A stretch of DNA of 64,000 bases from Nocardioides sp. SR21 (GTDB taxonomy: Bacteria > Actinomycetota > Actinomycetes > Propionibacteriales > Nocardioidaceae), in assembly GCF_022761125.1 (NCBI RefSeq), contig NZ_JAKWJR010000007.1, positions 248,001 to 312,000 on the forward strand, written 5' to 3'. Of this stretch, positions 41,875-50,187 are shown piece by piece. A program made the translations under genes and the position numbers. The notes below the pieces were generated by a model. That model worked only from the letters and a program-made list of their open reading frames with translations. It made no database searches and was not told where the DNA came from. Every line of letters begins with the position of its first letter. The first letter of the stretch is position 1.

Positions 41875-43833
41875 GTGAGCCCCCTCCCCACGCGCATCAC
41901 GAGTCTCGTGGCCGCGACGTCCGTCCTGCTCCTCCTCGCCGCCTGCAGCGGGGGAGGGAGTGACGACGACAAGTCCGACAGCTCGAGCAACCCCGGCCAC
42001 ACCGGCCGTGAGGGCGACGGGTGGACGGTGCTCCACTACTCGATGGGCGACACGAACCTCGAGCCGTTCATGGTCACCGACGTCAACGAGCTCGGCGAGA
42101 TCGGCTCCAACGAGAACCTTCACATCCGTGAGTTCATGGACCGCTCCGCCGAGTACGGCGAGGACCCGCTGCTCGACCAGGGCGACTGGGTCGGCGGCCG
42201 GATCCTCGACCTCGGCGAGCCGGGCACGAGCGAGGTCGTCGAGGACATGGGCGACGTCGACTCCGCGGACCCCGCGGTGCTGGCGCAGTTCATCGCCGAC
42301 GGCATCGAGGCCAACCGCGCCGGGCACTACGCGCTGATCATCTCCGACCACGGTGCCTCGTGGCCGGGCATCGGCCCGGACGAGGGCACCGCTCCCGAGT
42401 ACAACGTGCTCGACCTCAACGAGATCGTCGATGCCGTTTCCACCGGCCTCGAGGAGGCCGGCGTCGACCAGCTCGACCTGCTCGGCTTCGACGCCTGCCT
42501 GATGGCCAACTACGAGGTGGCCAGCGCGGTGGCGCCGCTCGCCGACCGGCTGGTGGCCTCGCAGGAGCTCGAGCCCGGCCACGGCTGGGACTACCGGTCG
42601 CTCCAGGTCCTCGCCGAGGACCCCGACGCGACCGCCGACGAGCTGGGCGAGGCGCTGATCGACGGGTTCGAGGGCCAGGCCGTGGAGTCCGGCACCCAGG
42701 ACACCATCACGCTGTCGATGGTCGACCTCACCAAGATGGGCGCGCTCGACGACGCCATGTCCGAGTTCGCCGACACGATGACCTCCGAGTCGGCCGAGGT
42801 CGCAGCGGCCGTCGGCCAGTCCGAGGCCACCACGCTGGGCTTCGGCAAGAACCCCGACGAGACCCAGGACAAGCACCTGCGCGACCTCGGCCTGTTCGCC
42901 GCGGCGATCGGTGAGAACGCCCCCGAGGTCGCCGACCTCTCGGACGCCGTCGTCTCCGCGCTCGACGACGCCGTGCTCGACTCCGTCGACGGCACCGCCA
43001 CCGCCGGCGCGACCGGCCTGACGATCTACATCCCGCCGGTGGCCGAGCTGTCGGACGCGGCCTACCTCGACGTCTCGAGCACCGAGGACTGGGGCGACTT
43101 CCTGGCCGCCTACTACGGCGCCGGCGAGGCGATCCCGGCCGACGAGCAGGCGCAGTTCACCGACGTGAGCGACGGCCCGGACGTCGCCTTCGACGCGGAC
43201 GGCGTGACGCTGACCGGTGTCTTCGACCCCGCAGGCCTCGACAACATCACCGAGGCGACGATCAGCTACGCGTTCGTCAACGACGACGGCTCGATCACGT
43301 ACTTCGGTGAGGAGATCGCCGACTTCGAGGTCGCCGACGACGGCACGCCGACGGCGTACGGCACCTACGACCTCACGGCGATGGAGATCACCGACGGCGA
43401 GGACTCGGCCACGGCGTACGTCACCCTCGACCTGAGCGACGACCTCGAGACCGCGTTCTTCGACGTCCCGCTGACCTACTACGCCTCGACCGATCCCGAG
43501 ACCCCGCAGGACGCGCTGCTCTCGCTGGTGCTCAACATCGAGGCCGGCGAGTTCGAGAGCGAGACGATCTACATCTACGACGAGGAGTCCGGCGGCTACG
43601 GCGAGCTCGCGCCCGACCCCGAGGGCATCATCGTCCCCGACGTCCTGACGATCACCGCGGACGGCGAGCAGGTCTGGGAGCCGACCACGGACGTCGGGCT
43701 GTACGCCGACATCCCGAGCCTCAACTACGACTTCGTGCCGCTCGACTCCGGGACGCCGCTCCAGGTCGACCTCTCGATCTACGACTTCGGCGGCAACCTC
43801 AGCACGGTGAGCTCGTACGTCGAGGTCCCGTGA
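41875..43833 (+). CDS. Clostripain-family (C11) cysteine peptidase lipoprotein
   Basis: 652 residues. The signal peptide ends in the lipobox LAAC, and a Ser/Asp-rich linker follows, so the protein should be tethered outside the membrane. The C11 catalytic pair is His159 (ALIISDHGASW) and Cys208 (LLGFDACLMANYEVA), in the order and spacing of clostripain-like enzymes. The C-terminal 250 residues (from about 420) are beta-rich and very acidic, possibly a binding domain. Clostripain relatives cut after Arg or Lys; specificity here is not determined. It heads an overlapping gene row with a 4-TM protein, a SHOCT protein and a DUF6325 protein. Confidence 0.85.
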   Translation: MSPLPTRITSLVAATSVLLLLAACSGGGSDDDKSDSSSNPGHTGREGDGWTVLHYSMGDTNLEPFMVTDVNELGEIGSNENLHIREFMDRSAEYGEDPLLDQGDWVGGRILDLGEPGTSEVVEDMGDVDSADPAVLAQFIADGIEANRAGHYALIISDHGASWPGIGPDEGTAPEYNVLDLNEIVDAVSTGLEEAGVDQLDLLGFDACLMANYEVASAVAPLADRLVASQELEPGHGWDYRSLQVLAEDPDATADELGEALIDGFEGQAVESGTQDTITLSMVDLTKMGALDDAMSEFADTMTSESAEVAAAVGQSEATTLGFGKNPDETQDKHLRDLGLFAAAIGENAPEVADLSDAVVSALDDAVLDSVDGTATAGATGLTIYIPPVAELSDAAYLDVSSTEDWGDFLAAYYGAGEAIPADEQAQFTDVSDGPDVAFDADGVTLTGVFDPAGLDNITEATISYAFVNDDGSITYFGEEIADFEVADDGTPTAYGTYDLTAMEITDGEDSATAYVTLDLSDDLETAFFDVPLTYYASTDPETPQDALLSLVLNIEAGEFESETIYIYDEESGGYGELAPDPEGIIVPDVLTITADGEQVWEPTTDVGLYADIPSLNYDFVPLDSGTPLQVDLSIYDFGGNLSTVSSYVEVP

Positions 43834-44240
43834 TGGCAGGCCGGATGCTGCTCGGCGTGGTGGTCCGCGCCGCCGCCCTCGTGCTGGTGATCGCGGGCTG
43901 GGCCGCGGTGCTGAACAACAGCGACACGACCGACGCGCTGAGCGCCGGCCTGCTCGCGTTCTTCCTGCTCGTGGGGTTCGCGTTCGTGTGGTCGCTGGTC
44001 GACGGCATCCGGCAGGGCTTCGTGGTCGCGACGGTGCTGTGGCTCCTGACCTCCGCGGTCGCGGGCATCGGGATCCCGACCGCGATCGCGATCGTGAACG
44101 ACTCGGCGATCACCGACGAGCTCGGCGAGAGCGGCCTCTTCTTCGGGCTGCTGCTGTTCCTGCCGGCGCTGGCCGGGGTGGCCGTCGGCGGCCTGGTGCA
44201 CCGGATCCGCGGCCGCGACGAGGTCGTCGCCGCCGGCTGA
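43833..44240 (+). CDS. Four-helix membrane protein, unknown
   Basis: 135 residues from ATG 43833, overlapping the peptidase stop (TGATG); a GTG one codon earlier is possible. Four hydrophobic helices (about 4-27, 32-55, 62-84 and 98-120) are joined by short loops, with a charged C-terminus (HRIRGRDEVVAAG). No family recognised. Tight coupling to the peptidase suggests a linked role. Confidence 0.7.
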   Translation: MAGRMLLGVVVRAAALVLVIAGWAAVLNNSDTTDALSAGLLAFFLLVGFAFVWSLVDGIRQGFVVATVLWLLTSAVAGIGIPTAIAIVNDSAITDELGESGLFFGLLLFLPALAGVAVGGLVHRIRGRDEVVAAG

Positions 44241-44257
44241 TGCGGCATGCTGGGCGC

Positions 44258-44503
44258 ATGGTGGTCCTCGTGCCCAGGCAGGTCCGGATGACCGGGATGA
44301 CCGGCAACGTGCCGTACTACGGCGGCCGGTTCACTCCCGCACAGGCGTACGCCGCCGCGCACCCGGCGCCGCCTCCTCCACCGCCTGCGCCGGAGCCTGC
44401 TCCCGAGCGCCAGCAGTCGCTGAGCGCGCTCAAGTACCTGCTCGCCGACGGCGTGATCACGCCGGCCGAGTACGACGAGCTGCGCGCCAGGCTGGACCCG
44501 TGA
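44258..44503 (+). CDS. SHOCT-domain small protein
   Basis: 81 residues from ATG 44258, with CATGCT 6 nt upstream as a leaderless minus-10. A translationally coupled ATG at 44240 would add six residues. A Tyr/Gly segment and a Pro-rich run (APPPPPPAPEPAPE) precede the C-terminal SHOCT motif SALKYLLADGVITPAEYDELRARLDP. SHOCT units are short C-terminal modules thought to mediate oligomer or partner contacts. The stop overlaps the next GTG. Confidence 0.7.
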   Translation: MVVLVPRQVRMTGMTGNVPYYGGRFTPAQAYAAAHPAPPPPPPAPEPAPERQQSLSALKYLLADGVITPAEYDELRARLDP

Positions 44504-44898
44504 CGGCGCCGGTGCAGGTGCTGGTCGTCGGCTTCGACGAGCCGACGTTCTCCGGCGAGGTGCTCGCGGAGCTCGAGCGGCTGCGTGAGCAGGGCGTGGT
44601 CCGGTTGCTCGACGTGCTGCTCGTGCAGCGCGCCGACGACGGCACCTTCGACACCCTGGAGCCGCCGCCGGGCACCGACCCCGAGCTGGGCCGCTTCGCC
44701 GCGGAGCTGCTCGGCGGTGGTGGCGGCGACCCCGACGACGGGTCGTGGTCGCTCGCCGACTCCGTCCCGCCCGGCACCCTGGCGGCGGTCGCGCTCATCG
44801 AGCACCTGTGGGCGGACCCGCTGGTCGGTGCGATCCGGCGGGCCGGTGGCCGACCGCTCGACGAGCGCTGGCTGCCACCTGAGCTGCTGGAAGCCTGA
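44500..44898 (+). CDS. DUF6325-type protein
   Basis: 132 residues, GTG overlapping the SHOCT stop. VQVLVVGFDEPTFSGEVLAELERLREQGVVRLLDVLLVQRADDGTFDTLE matches the small actinobacterial DUF6325 group (related to DUF1269 membrane-associated proteins). A Gly run (GGGGGD) separates it from a helical second half with SVPPGTLAAVALIEHLWADPLVGAIRRAGG. SHOCT and DUF6325 genes are often paired. Function unknown. Confidence 0.72.
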   Translation: MTAPVQVLVVGFDEPTFSGEVLAELERLREQGVVRLLDVLLVQRADDGTFDTLEPPPGTDPELGRFAAELLGGGGGDPDDGSWSLADSVPPGTLAAVALIEHLWADPLVGAIRRAGGRPLDERWLPPELLEA

Positions 44899-44902
44899 AA
44901 TG

Positions 44903-44939
44903 CGAGAACGCCCCCGGCTCGTGGCCGGGGGCGTTCTCG
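44903..44939. terminator. Bidirectional terminator
   Basis: Perfect 16-bp inverted repeat (44903-44918 with 44924-44939; CGAGAACGCCCCCGGC arms) with a 5-nt loop between convergent genes. It closely resembles the terminator at 21817-21852. Confidence 0.88.
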
Positions 44940-44943
44940 TGTC

Positions 44944-47900
44944 TCACTGCGCGATCAGGACCACGCGGCGGTTCTTCGCCGGGTCGTTGCCGATCTGCTG
45001 CGACTCGCCGAACCACTCGGCCACGACGTCGATCCCGTTGCCGCGGAGGTACGCCGCGACGCCCTGCGCGCGCTCCTTCGACAGGGCCAGGTTGGCCTCG
45101 TCGGAGCCGAGCGGATCGGTGTAGCCGCGCACCACGACCCGGGTGTACCCCTTGGCCTTGAGGCGCTTCACCAGGCTGACCATCCGGTCGTACTGCTTGC
45201 CGGTGAGCGCACCGATCGCGGAGTCGAAGTAGAAGGTGCCGGCGACGGCGTTCGTCACCAGGGCCTTCTCGGCCTTCGAGCTGGTGCCGTCGAGGCCGAG
45301 GACCTTCACCGACACGCGGGTACCGGCACCGGTCGCCGGCAACTTCACCGACGTGGCCTTCGTGGTGACCGTCTTGTCGCCGGCCCTGACCTCGTAGCGG
45401 GCACCGGCGGTGGGTGCCGCGTTCCAGGACACGACCATCTGCGAGCCGTTGGTCTCGGCCTTCGCAGCCAGGCCGTTCACCGAGCGGGGGGAGACGCGGA
45501 CCGCGACGGCGGCCTGGTCCTTGCCGCCCTTGCCGTCGTTCACCGTGACCGGGACGGAGTAGTCACCGGACGCGGCCTTGGTGGCGGTGATGGTCACCGT
45601 CGCCTGACCGTCGGCGACCTGGGCGATGGTCACGTCGAGGCCGGGGACCGACTTCGCCGAGACCTTCAGGTCGTCGAGGTCCGGGTCGGACACCGAGATC
45701 TCCACCTTCGTGCGGGCACCAGCGAGCAGCTGGGCGCTTCCGCCTGCGATGGCCGGGTTCTTGTTGACCTTGACGGCGGTGACCGCGAAGGAGCGGGTCA
45801 CGTCGTCGGCCGCGGCGTACGTGTCGTTGCCGGGCTGGGTGGCGGTCACCGAGCAGGTGCCGGCGCCGTCGGCGACGACGGACGTGCCGTCGACGTGGCA
45901 GACACCGGCCGGACCGGCGCCGAAGGCCACCGCCAGGGACGACGTGGCGCTCGCGGCGAGGCCCTGCTGGGCGCCGGCCTCGAGGTCGGCGAGGCCGTCG
46001 AACGCGATCGACTGCGTCCGCTTCGTGACCGTGAACGAGCCGGTCACGGCCGCGGCGGCCTCGTACTCGTCGTTGCCCGCCTGGGTGGCGGTCACCGAGC
46101 AGGTGCCCGCGCCGTCGGCGACGACGGTGCTGCCGTCGATGTGGCAGACACCGGCCGGGCCGGCCGCGAGCGTCACCGGCAGCTGCGAGGACGCGCTCGC
46201 GTCGAGGGCGTTGACCGTGCCGATCGGGCCGCCGGCCAGCGCACCGAGGGTGATGGACTGCTTCTTCTTGGTGACCGGCTGCGGCTCGGGCTGCGGGTCA
46301 GGGTTGTTGACCGGGACGGTGCTGACCTGGAACGTCCGGGTCACGTCCTCGGCGGCCTGGTACGTCTTGTTGCCCTCCTGGGTGGCGGTCACCGAGCAGG
46401 TGCCCGGACCGTCGGCGATGACGAAGCCATCGGTGAGGTGGCAGACACCCTCCGGGCCGGCCGAGGCGCCGACGAGCAGCTCCGACGACGCGGTCGGGGC
46501 GACCGGCTGGCTGGCGCCGACCAGGAGCCCGCCGAGCGGGGCGAACGTGATCGTCTGGGTGCGCTTGCCGATCTCGAACGTCTTCGACACCGGGGTGGCC
46601 GCGTCGAAGAACGAGCCGCCCGCCTCGGTGGCGGTCACGGTGCAGGTGCCCGGCGCGATGGCGACGACGTAGTCGCCGTCGCCGAGCGCACAGACGCTCT
46701 CGGGGCCGGCCTCGAGGGCGGGGACGACGTCCGCGGTGGAGCTCGCGTCGATGTCCTGGTCCTGGCCGACGAACAGATCGGCCAGCGGCTCGATCGTCAG
46801 GGTCTGCGGGTGCTTCTTGACCGTGAAGGTCTTGTCGACCGGGGTCGCGTCCAGGATCCCGTCGCCACCCTTCGCGGCCGCGGTGACCGTGCACTCGCCG
46901 GCGGCGTCGCCGACGACGATCACGTCGTCACCGAAGCCGTCGATGTGGCACACGTCCTCCGGCGCGGCAGCGTAGGAGACCGTGGTGCCCTTGTCGGACG
47001 TCGCCTTCAGGACCTGGTTGCGCTCGATCAGCAGGTCGTCCAGGTCGGGGAAGGTGATGGTCTGCGGGTCGCCGGGAACCTCCAGCTCGACCTTGAGGAC
47101 CCGCTTCGTGCCGAGGTCGCTGACGTACACGTCGGTGCCGTCGGCGTAGATGCCGGAGATCGACTTGAACGTCTCGGTCGGCAGGTCGATCAGGTCGAGC
47201 CCGCGTGCCTGCGTGTAGCGCCAGAGCAGCGACCCGTTGACCTCGAAGTTGGTGGCGCCGAAGTAGATCGCGCCGTCGCCACCGAGCGCGATGCCGTTGA
47301 TGGGGCCGTCGAAGGTGGACACGACGACCGACGACGTCTCGGTGTCGGCGTCGAAGCGCTTCAGGTCGTAGCCGTCGGAGTAGTAGATGTTGCCGTTGTT
47401 GTCGACATCGACGCGGGTGGGCCTGCTGATGCCGGTCACGACCGTGGTCCGGGCGTACGGCGGCGTGAGCTGGAACCGGTCGATCTTGATGTCGAAGGGA
47501 TCGGCGCCCCAGGCGACGTAGACGTGGTCGCTGTCGTCGACGGCGAGTCCGGAGACGCCCGGGAGGGTCGCGACCTGGGTGGTGCTCTCGCCGGCGAGGT
47601 CCTGAAGGTAGACGGCGCCTCCGGTGGCGACGACGTGGCGGCCGGCGGTGGCCCGGTCGACCGCGACCAGGTTCTCCACGGTCGAGAAGACCGTCGAGGA
47701 CGAGCTCAGGGAGTCGACCCGGAGCACCTCGCTCGTGAACAGGTCGGCGACGTAGGACGGAGACGCGGCCTCGACGTCCACCGGGTAGAACTCCTCCTCC
47801 AGGGTGGTGCCGGAGTCGGCGACGGTGTGCACGTCGTAGGGGTCGATCGTCCCGACGTCGGCGGTGGCCGGCGAGGCGGAGACCAGGGTTGCGGTTCCGA

Positions 47901-47979
47901 CCACGACGGCCGCGGATGCCAGCGTCGCGACGACGCGGCGGACCCGGCTGCGCGGGCCTGTCAGGGATTGCCTGTTCAA
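44944..47979 (-). CDS. Exported beta-propeller / Ig-like repeat / OmpA-domain surface protein
   Basis: 1011 residues from TTG 47979, preceded by GGAGAAG at normal spacing; no ATG or GTG fits better. A signal peptide (about 1-40) leads into a six-bladed SMP/NHL-like propeller (about 45-345; HVYVAWGAD, GNIYYSDGYDLKRFD, GAIYFGATN, DVYVSDLGTK). Five Ig-like repeats follow (about 350-760), most with paired Cys in GVCHIDG...GAGTCSVTATQ. A cadherin-like and an Fn3-like domain come next (about 760-900). The C-terminal OmpA domain (about 905-1011; VRGYTDPLGSDEANLALSKERAQGVAAYL...NRRV) carries the Asp and Arg that grip peptidoglycan. It is probably a wall-bound adhesin or ligand-binding protein. Confidence 0.85.
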   Translation of the reverse strand: MNRQSLTGPRSRVRRVVATLASAAVVVGTATLVSASPATADVGTIDPYDVHTVADSGTTLEEEFYPVDVEAASPSYVADLFTSEVLRVDSLSSSSTVFSTVENLVAVDRATAGRHVVATGGAVYLQDLAGESTTQVATLPGVSGLAVDDSDHVYVAWGADPFDIKIDRFQLTPPYARTTVVTGISRPTRVDVDNNGNIYYSDGYDLKRFDADTETSSVVVSTFDGPINGIALGGDGAIYFGATNFEVNGSLLWRYTQARGLDLIDLPTETFKSISGIYADGTDVYVSDLGTKRVLKVELEVPGDPQTITFPDLDDLLIERNQVLKATSDKGTTVSYAAAPEDVCHIDGFGDDVIVVGDAAGECTVTAAAKGGDGILDATPVDKTFTVKKHPQTLTIEPLADLFVGQDQDIDASSTADVVPALEAGPESVCALGDGDYVVAIAPGTCTVTATEAGGSFFDAATPVSKTFEIGKRTQTITFAPLGGLLVGASQPVAPTASSELLVGASAGPEGVCHLTDGFVIADGPGTCSVTATQEGNKTYQAAEDVTRTFQVSTVPVNNPDPQPEPQPVTKKKQSITLGALAGGPIGTVNALDASASSQLPVTLAAGPAGVCHIDGSTVVADGAGTCSVTATQAGNDEYEAAAAVTGSFTVTKRTQSIAFDGLADLEAGAQQGLAASATSSLAVAFGAGPAGVCHVDGTSVVADGAGTCSVTATQPGNDTYAAADDVTRSFAVTAVKVNKNPAIAGGSAQLLAGARTKVEISVSDPDLDDLKVSAKSVPGLDVTIAQVADGQATVTITATKAASGDYSVPVTVNDGKGGKDQAAVAVRVSPRSVNGLAAKAETNGSQMVVSWNAAPTAGARYEVRAGDKTVTTKATSVKLPATGAGTRVSVKVLGLDGTSSKAEKALVTNAVAGTFYFDSAIGALTGKQYDRMVSLVKRLKAKGYTRVVVRGYTDPLGSDEANLALSKERAQGVAAYLRGNGIDVVAEWFGESQQIGNDPAKNRRVVLIAQ

Positions 47980-48090
47980 GATTCTTCTCCAGAGGTCGGC
48001 GCCTCGACGGCACCGGATGGGAATGGGGGTCGTCCTGGCCCTTCGGTAAAGACACGCCGTCGGCTGAGCGTTTTCCTGGGGACCATCCCG

Positions 48091-48112
48091 GAACCACCCT
48101 TTTGGGGGGTTC
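48091..48112. other. Hairpin in the divergent region before the M15 peptidase gene
   Basis: GAACCACCC (48091-48099) and GGGGGGTTC (48104-48112) pair across a TTTT loop with one mismatch, 30 bp before ATG 48142. It could be an operator or a structured site; the rest of the 47980-48141 gap shows nothing else. Confidence 0.3.
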
Positions 48113-48141
48113 GGATCAGTTCCGCTGGGCACACTGCGCCC

Positions 48142-49542
48142 ATGTCGCTCGGGAACCGGCTGCTCCTTCCCGTGACCGTCGTGGTCTCGGTCCTCGCTCT
48201 GCTCGTGGGCGGCACCGCCGCCGCGCAGGCCGCGCGCGCCACGCCGACCACGGTCAGCATCGGCGGCCCGGCGGACTTCGCCGGCGAGGAGACCACGCTC
48301 CGGGTCGGGCTCGCCGACCCCGGGGGCGCTCCGGTGGCGGGCGCCGACGTGACCGTCGAGCGGCGTACCGGCGAGGGGTGGGGGCCCGTCGCGGTCGTGA
48401 CCACCGACGAGCGCGGCTCGGCGACGCTGCCGGTGGTCCTGGAGCGCAACCGCGACCGCAACGTCTTCCGCGCGACGTACGCCGGCGACGAGACCCACGA
48501 CCCCGGCGCCGCGCAGCAGCGGATCGCTCTCAAGCGTCGCGCCAGCGCGGTGCGGCTGGGCGGTCCCCGCGAGGTCAAGGACGGCCGGGCGGTGGCGATC
48601 AACGTCCTCTGGACGACCCCCGGCGGAGAGCCCGTCGCCGGCCGGGTCAAGGTGTACCGCTCGGTCGCGGGCGGCCACTGGCGGCTGGACCGGGTCGTCA
48701 CCACCGGGTCCGACGGCCGCGCCACGTTCCAGACCACCCCGCGCGCGGACTCGCGCTGGTTCGCCCGCGCGCTGCGGCAGTCCTGGGTCGTCGGTGACAA
48801 GAGTGCGGTCCACCGCATCGACAACCTCCCGCCCGGCGTGCCGGTCCGGATGCCCAAGGGTGCGCCGTACCCGCGGATCAAGCTGCCCCCGCAGGCGCGC
48901 GGCACCGACGGGGGAGCGAACGTCCGGGTCACCCGGATCCCCGACTACGTCTGGCGCGACATGACCGGCGTCTCCTGGCACCGGGGCTGCCCGGTCGGCC
49001 GGTCGGGGCTGCGGCTGGTGCGGGTCAACTACTGGGACTACCACGGCTACGTCCGCCGCGGCGAGGTCGTCGCGGCCTCCTCGGCGGCGGGGGCGATGGG
49101 CGACGCGCTGGCGGAGATGTTCGACGAGAAGCTGCCGATCCGGGCGATGTACCGCGTCGACCGGTTCGGGTACGGCCACCGCTCGCGCGGCGGCGACGAC
49201 TACGCGTCCATGTCGGCCGGCAACACGTCGGCGTTCAACTGCCGCGACGTCACCGGCCGCCCCGGTGTCCGCTCGCCGCACAGCTACGGCCGGTCGCTCG
49301 ACATCAACACCTGGGAGAACCCGTACCGCTCCGCGCAGGGGATCGTCCCGAACACCTGGTGGCAGAGCCGCTCGCACCCGCGTATCGCGTGGCGCTCCCG
49401 GTCCCACCCGGTGGTCGCGCTGATGGCGCGGCACGGGTTCCGCTGGACCTACGGCACCGGCGACACCCAGCACTTCGACTACGTCGGCAGCTACGGCCGG
49501 GCCGCGGTCGCGCCGCGGGCGTGTGACAAGTACTGCGACTAG
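48142..49542 (+). CDS. Secreted M15 (VanY-like) D,D-peptidase family protein
   Basis: 466 residues. The ATG is likely leaderless (CACACT 6 nt before). A signal peptide covers about 1-32. Two Ig/Big-like domains (about 38-225; TTVSIGGPADFAGEETTLRVGL and SAVRLGGPREVKDGRAV) precede the catalytic region. Zinc ligands of the M15 fold are His380 and Asp387 (PHSYGRSLDIN, the HxxGxxxD motif) and His444 (TQHFDY). The final Cys pair (ACDKYCD) may be a disulfide. M15 enzymes trim D-Ala or other stem-peptide bonds of peptidoglycan. Confidence 0.85.
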   Translation: MSLGNRLLLPVTVVVSVLALLVGGTAAAQAARATPTTVSIGGPADFAGEETTLRVGLADPGGAPVAGADVTVERRTGEGWGPVAVVTTDERGSATLPVVLERNRDRNVFRATYAGDETHDPGAAQQRIALKRRASAVRLGGPREVKDGRAVAINVLWTTPGGEPVAGRVKVYRSVAGGHWRLDRVVTTGSDGRATFQTTPRADSRWFARALRQSWVVGDKSAVHRIDNLPPGVPVRMPKGAPYPRIKLPPQARGTDGGANVRVTRIPDYVWRDMTGVSWHRGCPVGRSGLRLVRVNYWDYHGYVRRGEVVAASSAAGAMGDALAEMFDEKLPIRAMYRVDRFGYGHRSRGGDDYASMSAGNTSAFNCRDVTGRPGVRSPHSYGRSLDINTWENPYRSAQGIVPNTWWQSRSHPRIAWRSRSHPVVALMARHGFRWTYGTGDTQHFDYVGSYGRAAVAPRACDKYCD

Positions 49543-49603
49543 CGGATCAGTCGCCCGTGGCGGTCTGAGCGCGGCTTTGCGTGGTTTCGGTCTGTGTCGC
49601 AGC

Positions 49604-49687
49604 TTCACCATGTGATGCAGGCGAACCTGCACTTCACATGGCGTGCAGGCCATGAGAAGTGCAGGCTCACCCACTGAACATGGTGAA
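49604..49687. other. Nested inverted repeats forming a possible three-way junction
   Basis: Outer perfect 10-bp arms TTCACCATGT (49604-49613) and ACATGGTGAA (49678-49687) enclose two inner hairpins. These are TGCAGG-CGAA-CCTGCA (49616-49631) and a 10-bp arm pair at 49632-49641 and 49650-49659 with one mismatch. TGCAGG recurs at 49644 and 49660. The element lies between the M15 and HIT genes and holds no ORF. It may be a structured RNA, a folded DNA element or a MITE-like relic. Confidence 0.55.
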
Positions 49688-49712
49688 CCGGCAGCGGCCC
49701 CACCAAGACGGC

Positions 49713-49718
49713 TAGCCT
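49713..49718 (+). promoter_or_regulatory. Minus-10 box TAGCCT of the HIT gene
   Basis: TAGCCT ends 7 nt before ATG 49726, leaderless. The nested hairpins upstream would then not be part of this mRNA. Confidence 0.55.
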
Positions 49719-49725
49719 CCACACC

Positions 49726-50133
49726 ATGGCCGACTGCGTCTTCTGCCAGATCGTGGCCGGCGAGGTGCCGGCCGACGTGGTGCTCGACGAGCCCGACCTG
49801 GTCGCGTTCCTCGACCGGCGCCCGGTGTTCAAGGGGCACGTGCTGCTGGTGCCGCGCGAGCACGTGGTCACGCTGCCGGACCTCCCGGCCGGGCTGCGCG
49901 ACGGCTTCCTCGGCGCCGCCCAGCGGCTCGCGACCGCCGTGGTCGAGGGGCTCGGCGCCCAGGGGAGCTTCGTCGCGATGAACAACGTGGTCAGCCAGTC
50001 GGTCGCCCACCTGCACCTGCACGTGGTGCCGCGCACCAAGGGTGACGGGCTGCGCGGGTTCTTCTGGCCGCGGACGACGTACACCGACGGGGAGGCCGTG
50101 ACGTACGCCTCCCGACTGCGGGCCGTGCTCTGA
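49726..50133 (+). CDS. HIT-family nucleotide hydrolase
   Basis: 135 residues, normal for HINT/HIT proteins. The histidine triad is His95-x-His97-x-His99 (SVAHLHLHVVPR). Cys4 and Cys7 (MADCVFCQI) belong to the zinc site common in bacterial members. The family hydrolyses nucleotide-phosphoramidates or dinucleotides in the cytoplasm. It is a single gene ahead of the FabG-like reductase, 54 bp apart. Specificity cannot be assigned. Confidence 0.92.
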   Translation: MADCVFCQIVAGEVPADVVLDEPDLVAFLDRRPVFKGHVLLVPREHVVTLPDLPAGLRDGFLGAAQRLATAVVEGLGAQGSFVAMNNVVSQSVAHLHLHVVPRTKGDGLRGFFWPRTTYTDGEAVTYASRLRAVL

Positions 50134-50187
50134 TCCGTCCTATGGTGTCTTCTCGACAGCCAAGACCGATCGCTAGGAGTCAGCACC

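Noticed and set aside
47980-48141. Riboswitch upstream of the M15 peptidase gene
   Set aside because: Cell-wall hydrolase genes in actinobacteria often have c-di-AMP riboswitches. Here only a short hairpin is visible and the start appears leaderless, so the claim is not supported.
48000-50022. Upstream extension of the propeller/OmpA open frame to 50022
   Set aside because: The extension covers the M15 peptidase gene on the other strand and reads as shadow. A signal peptide with ribosome site begins at 47979.
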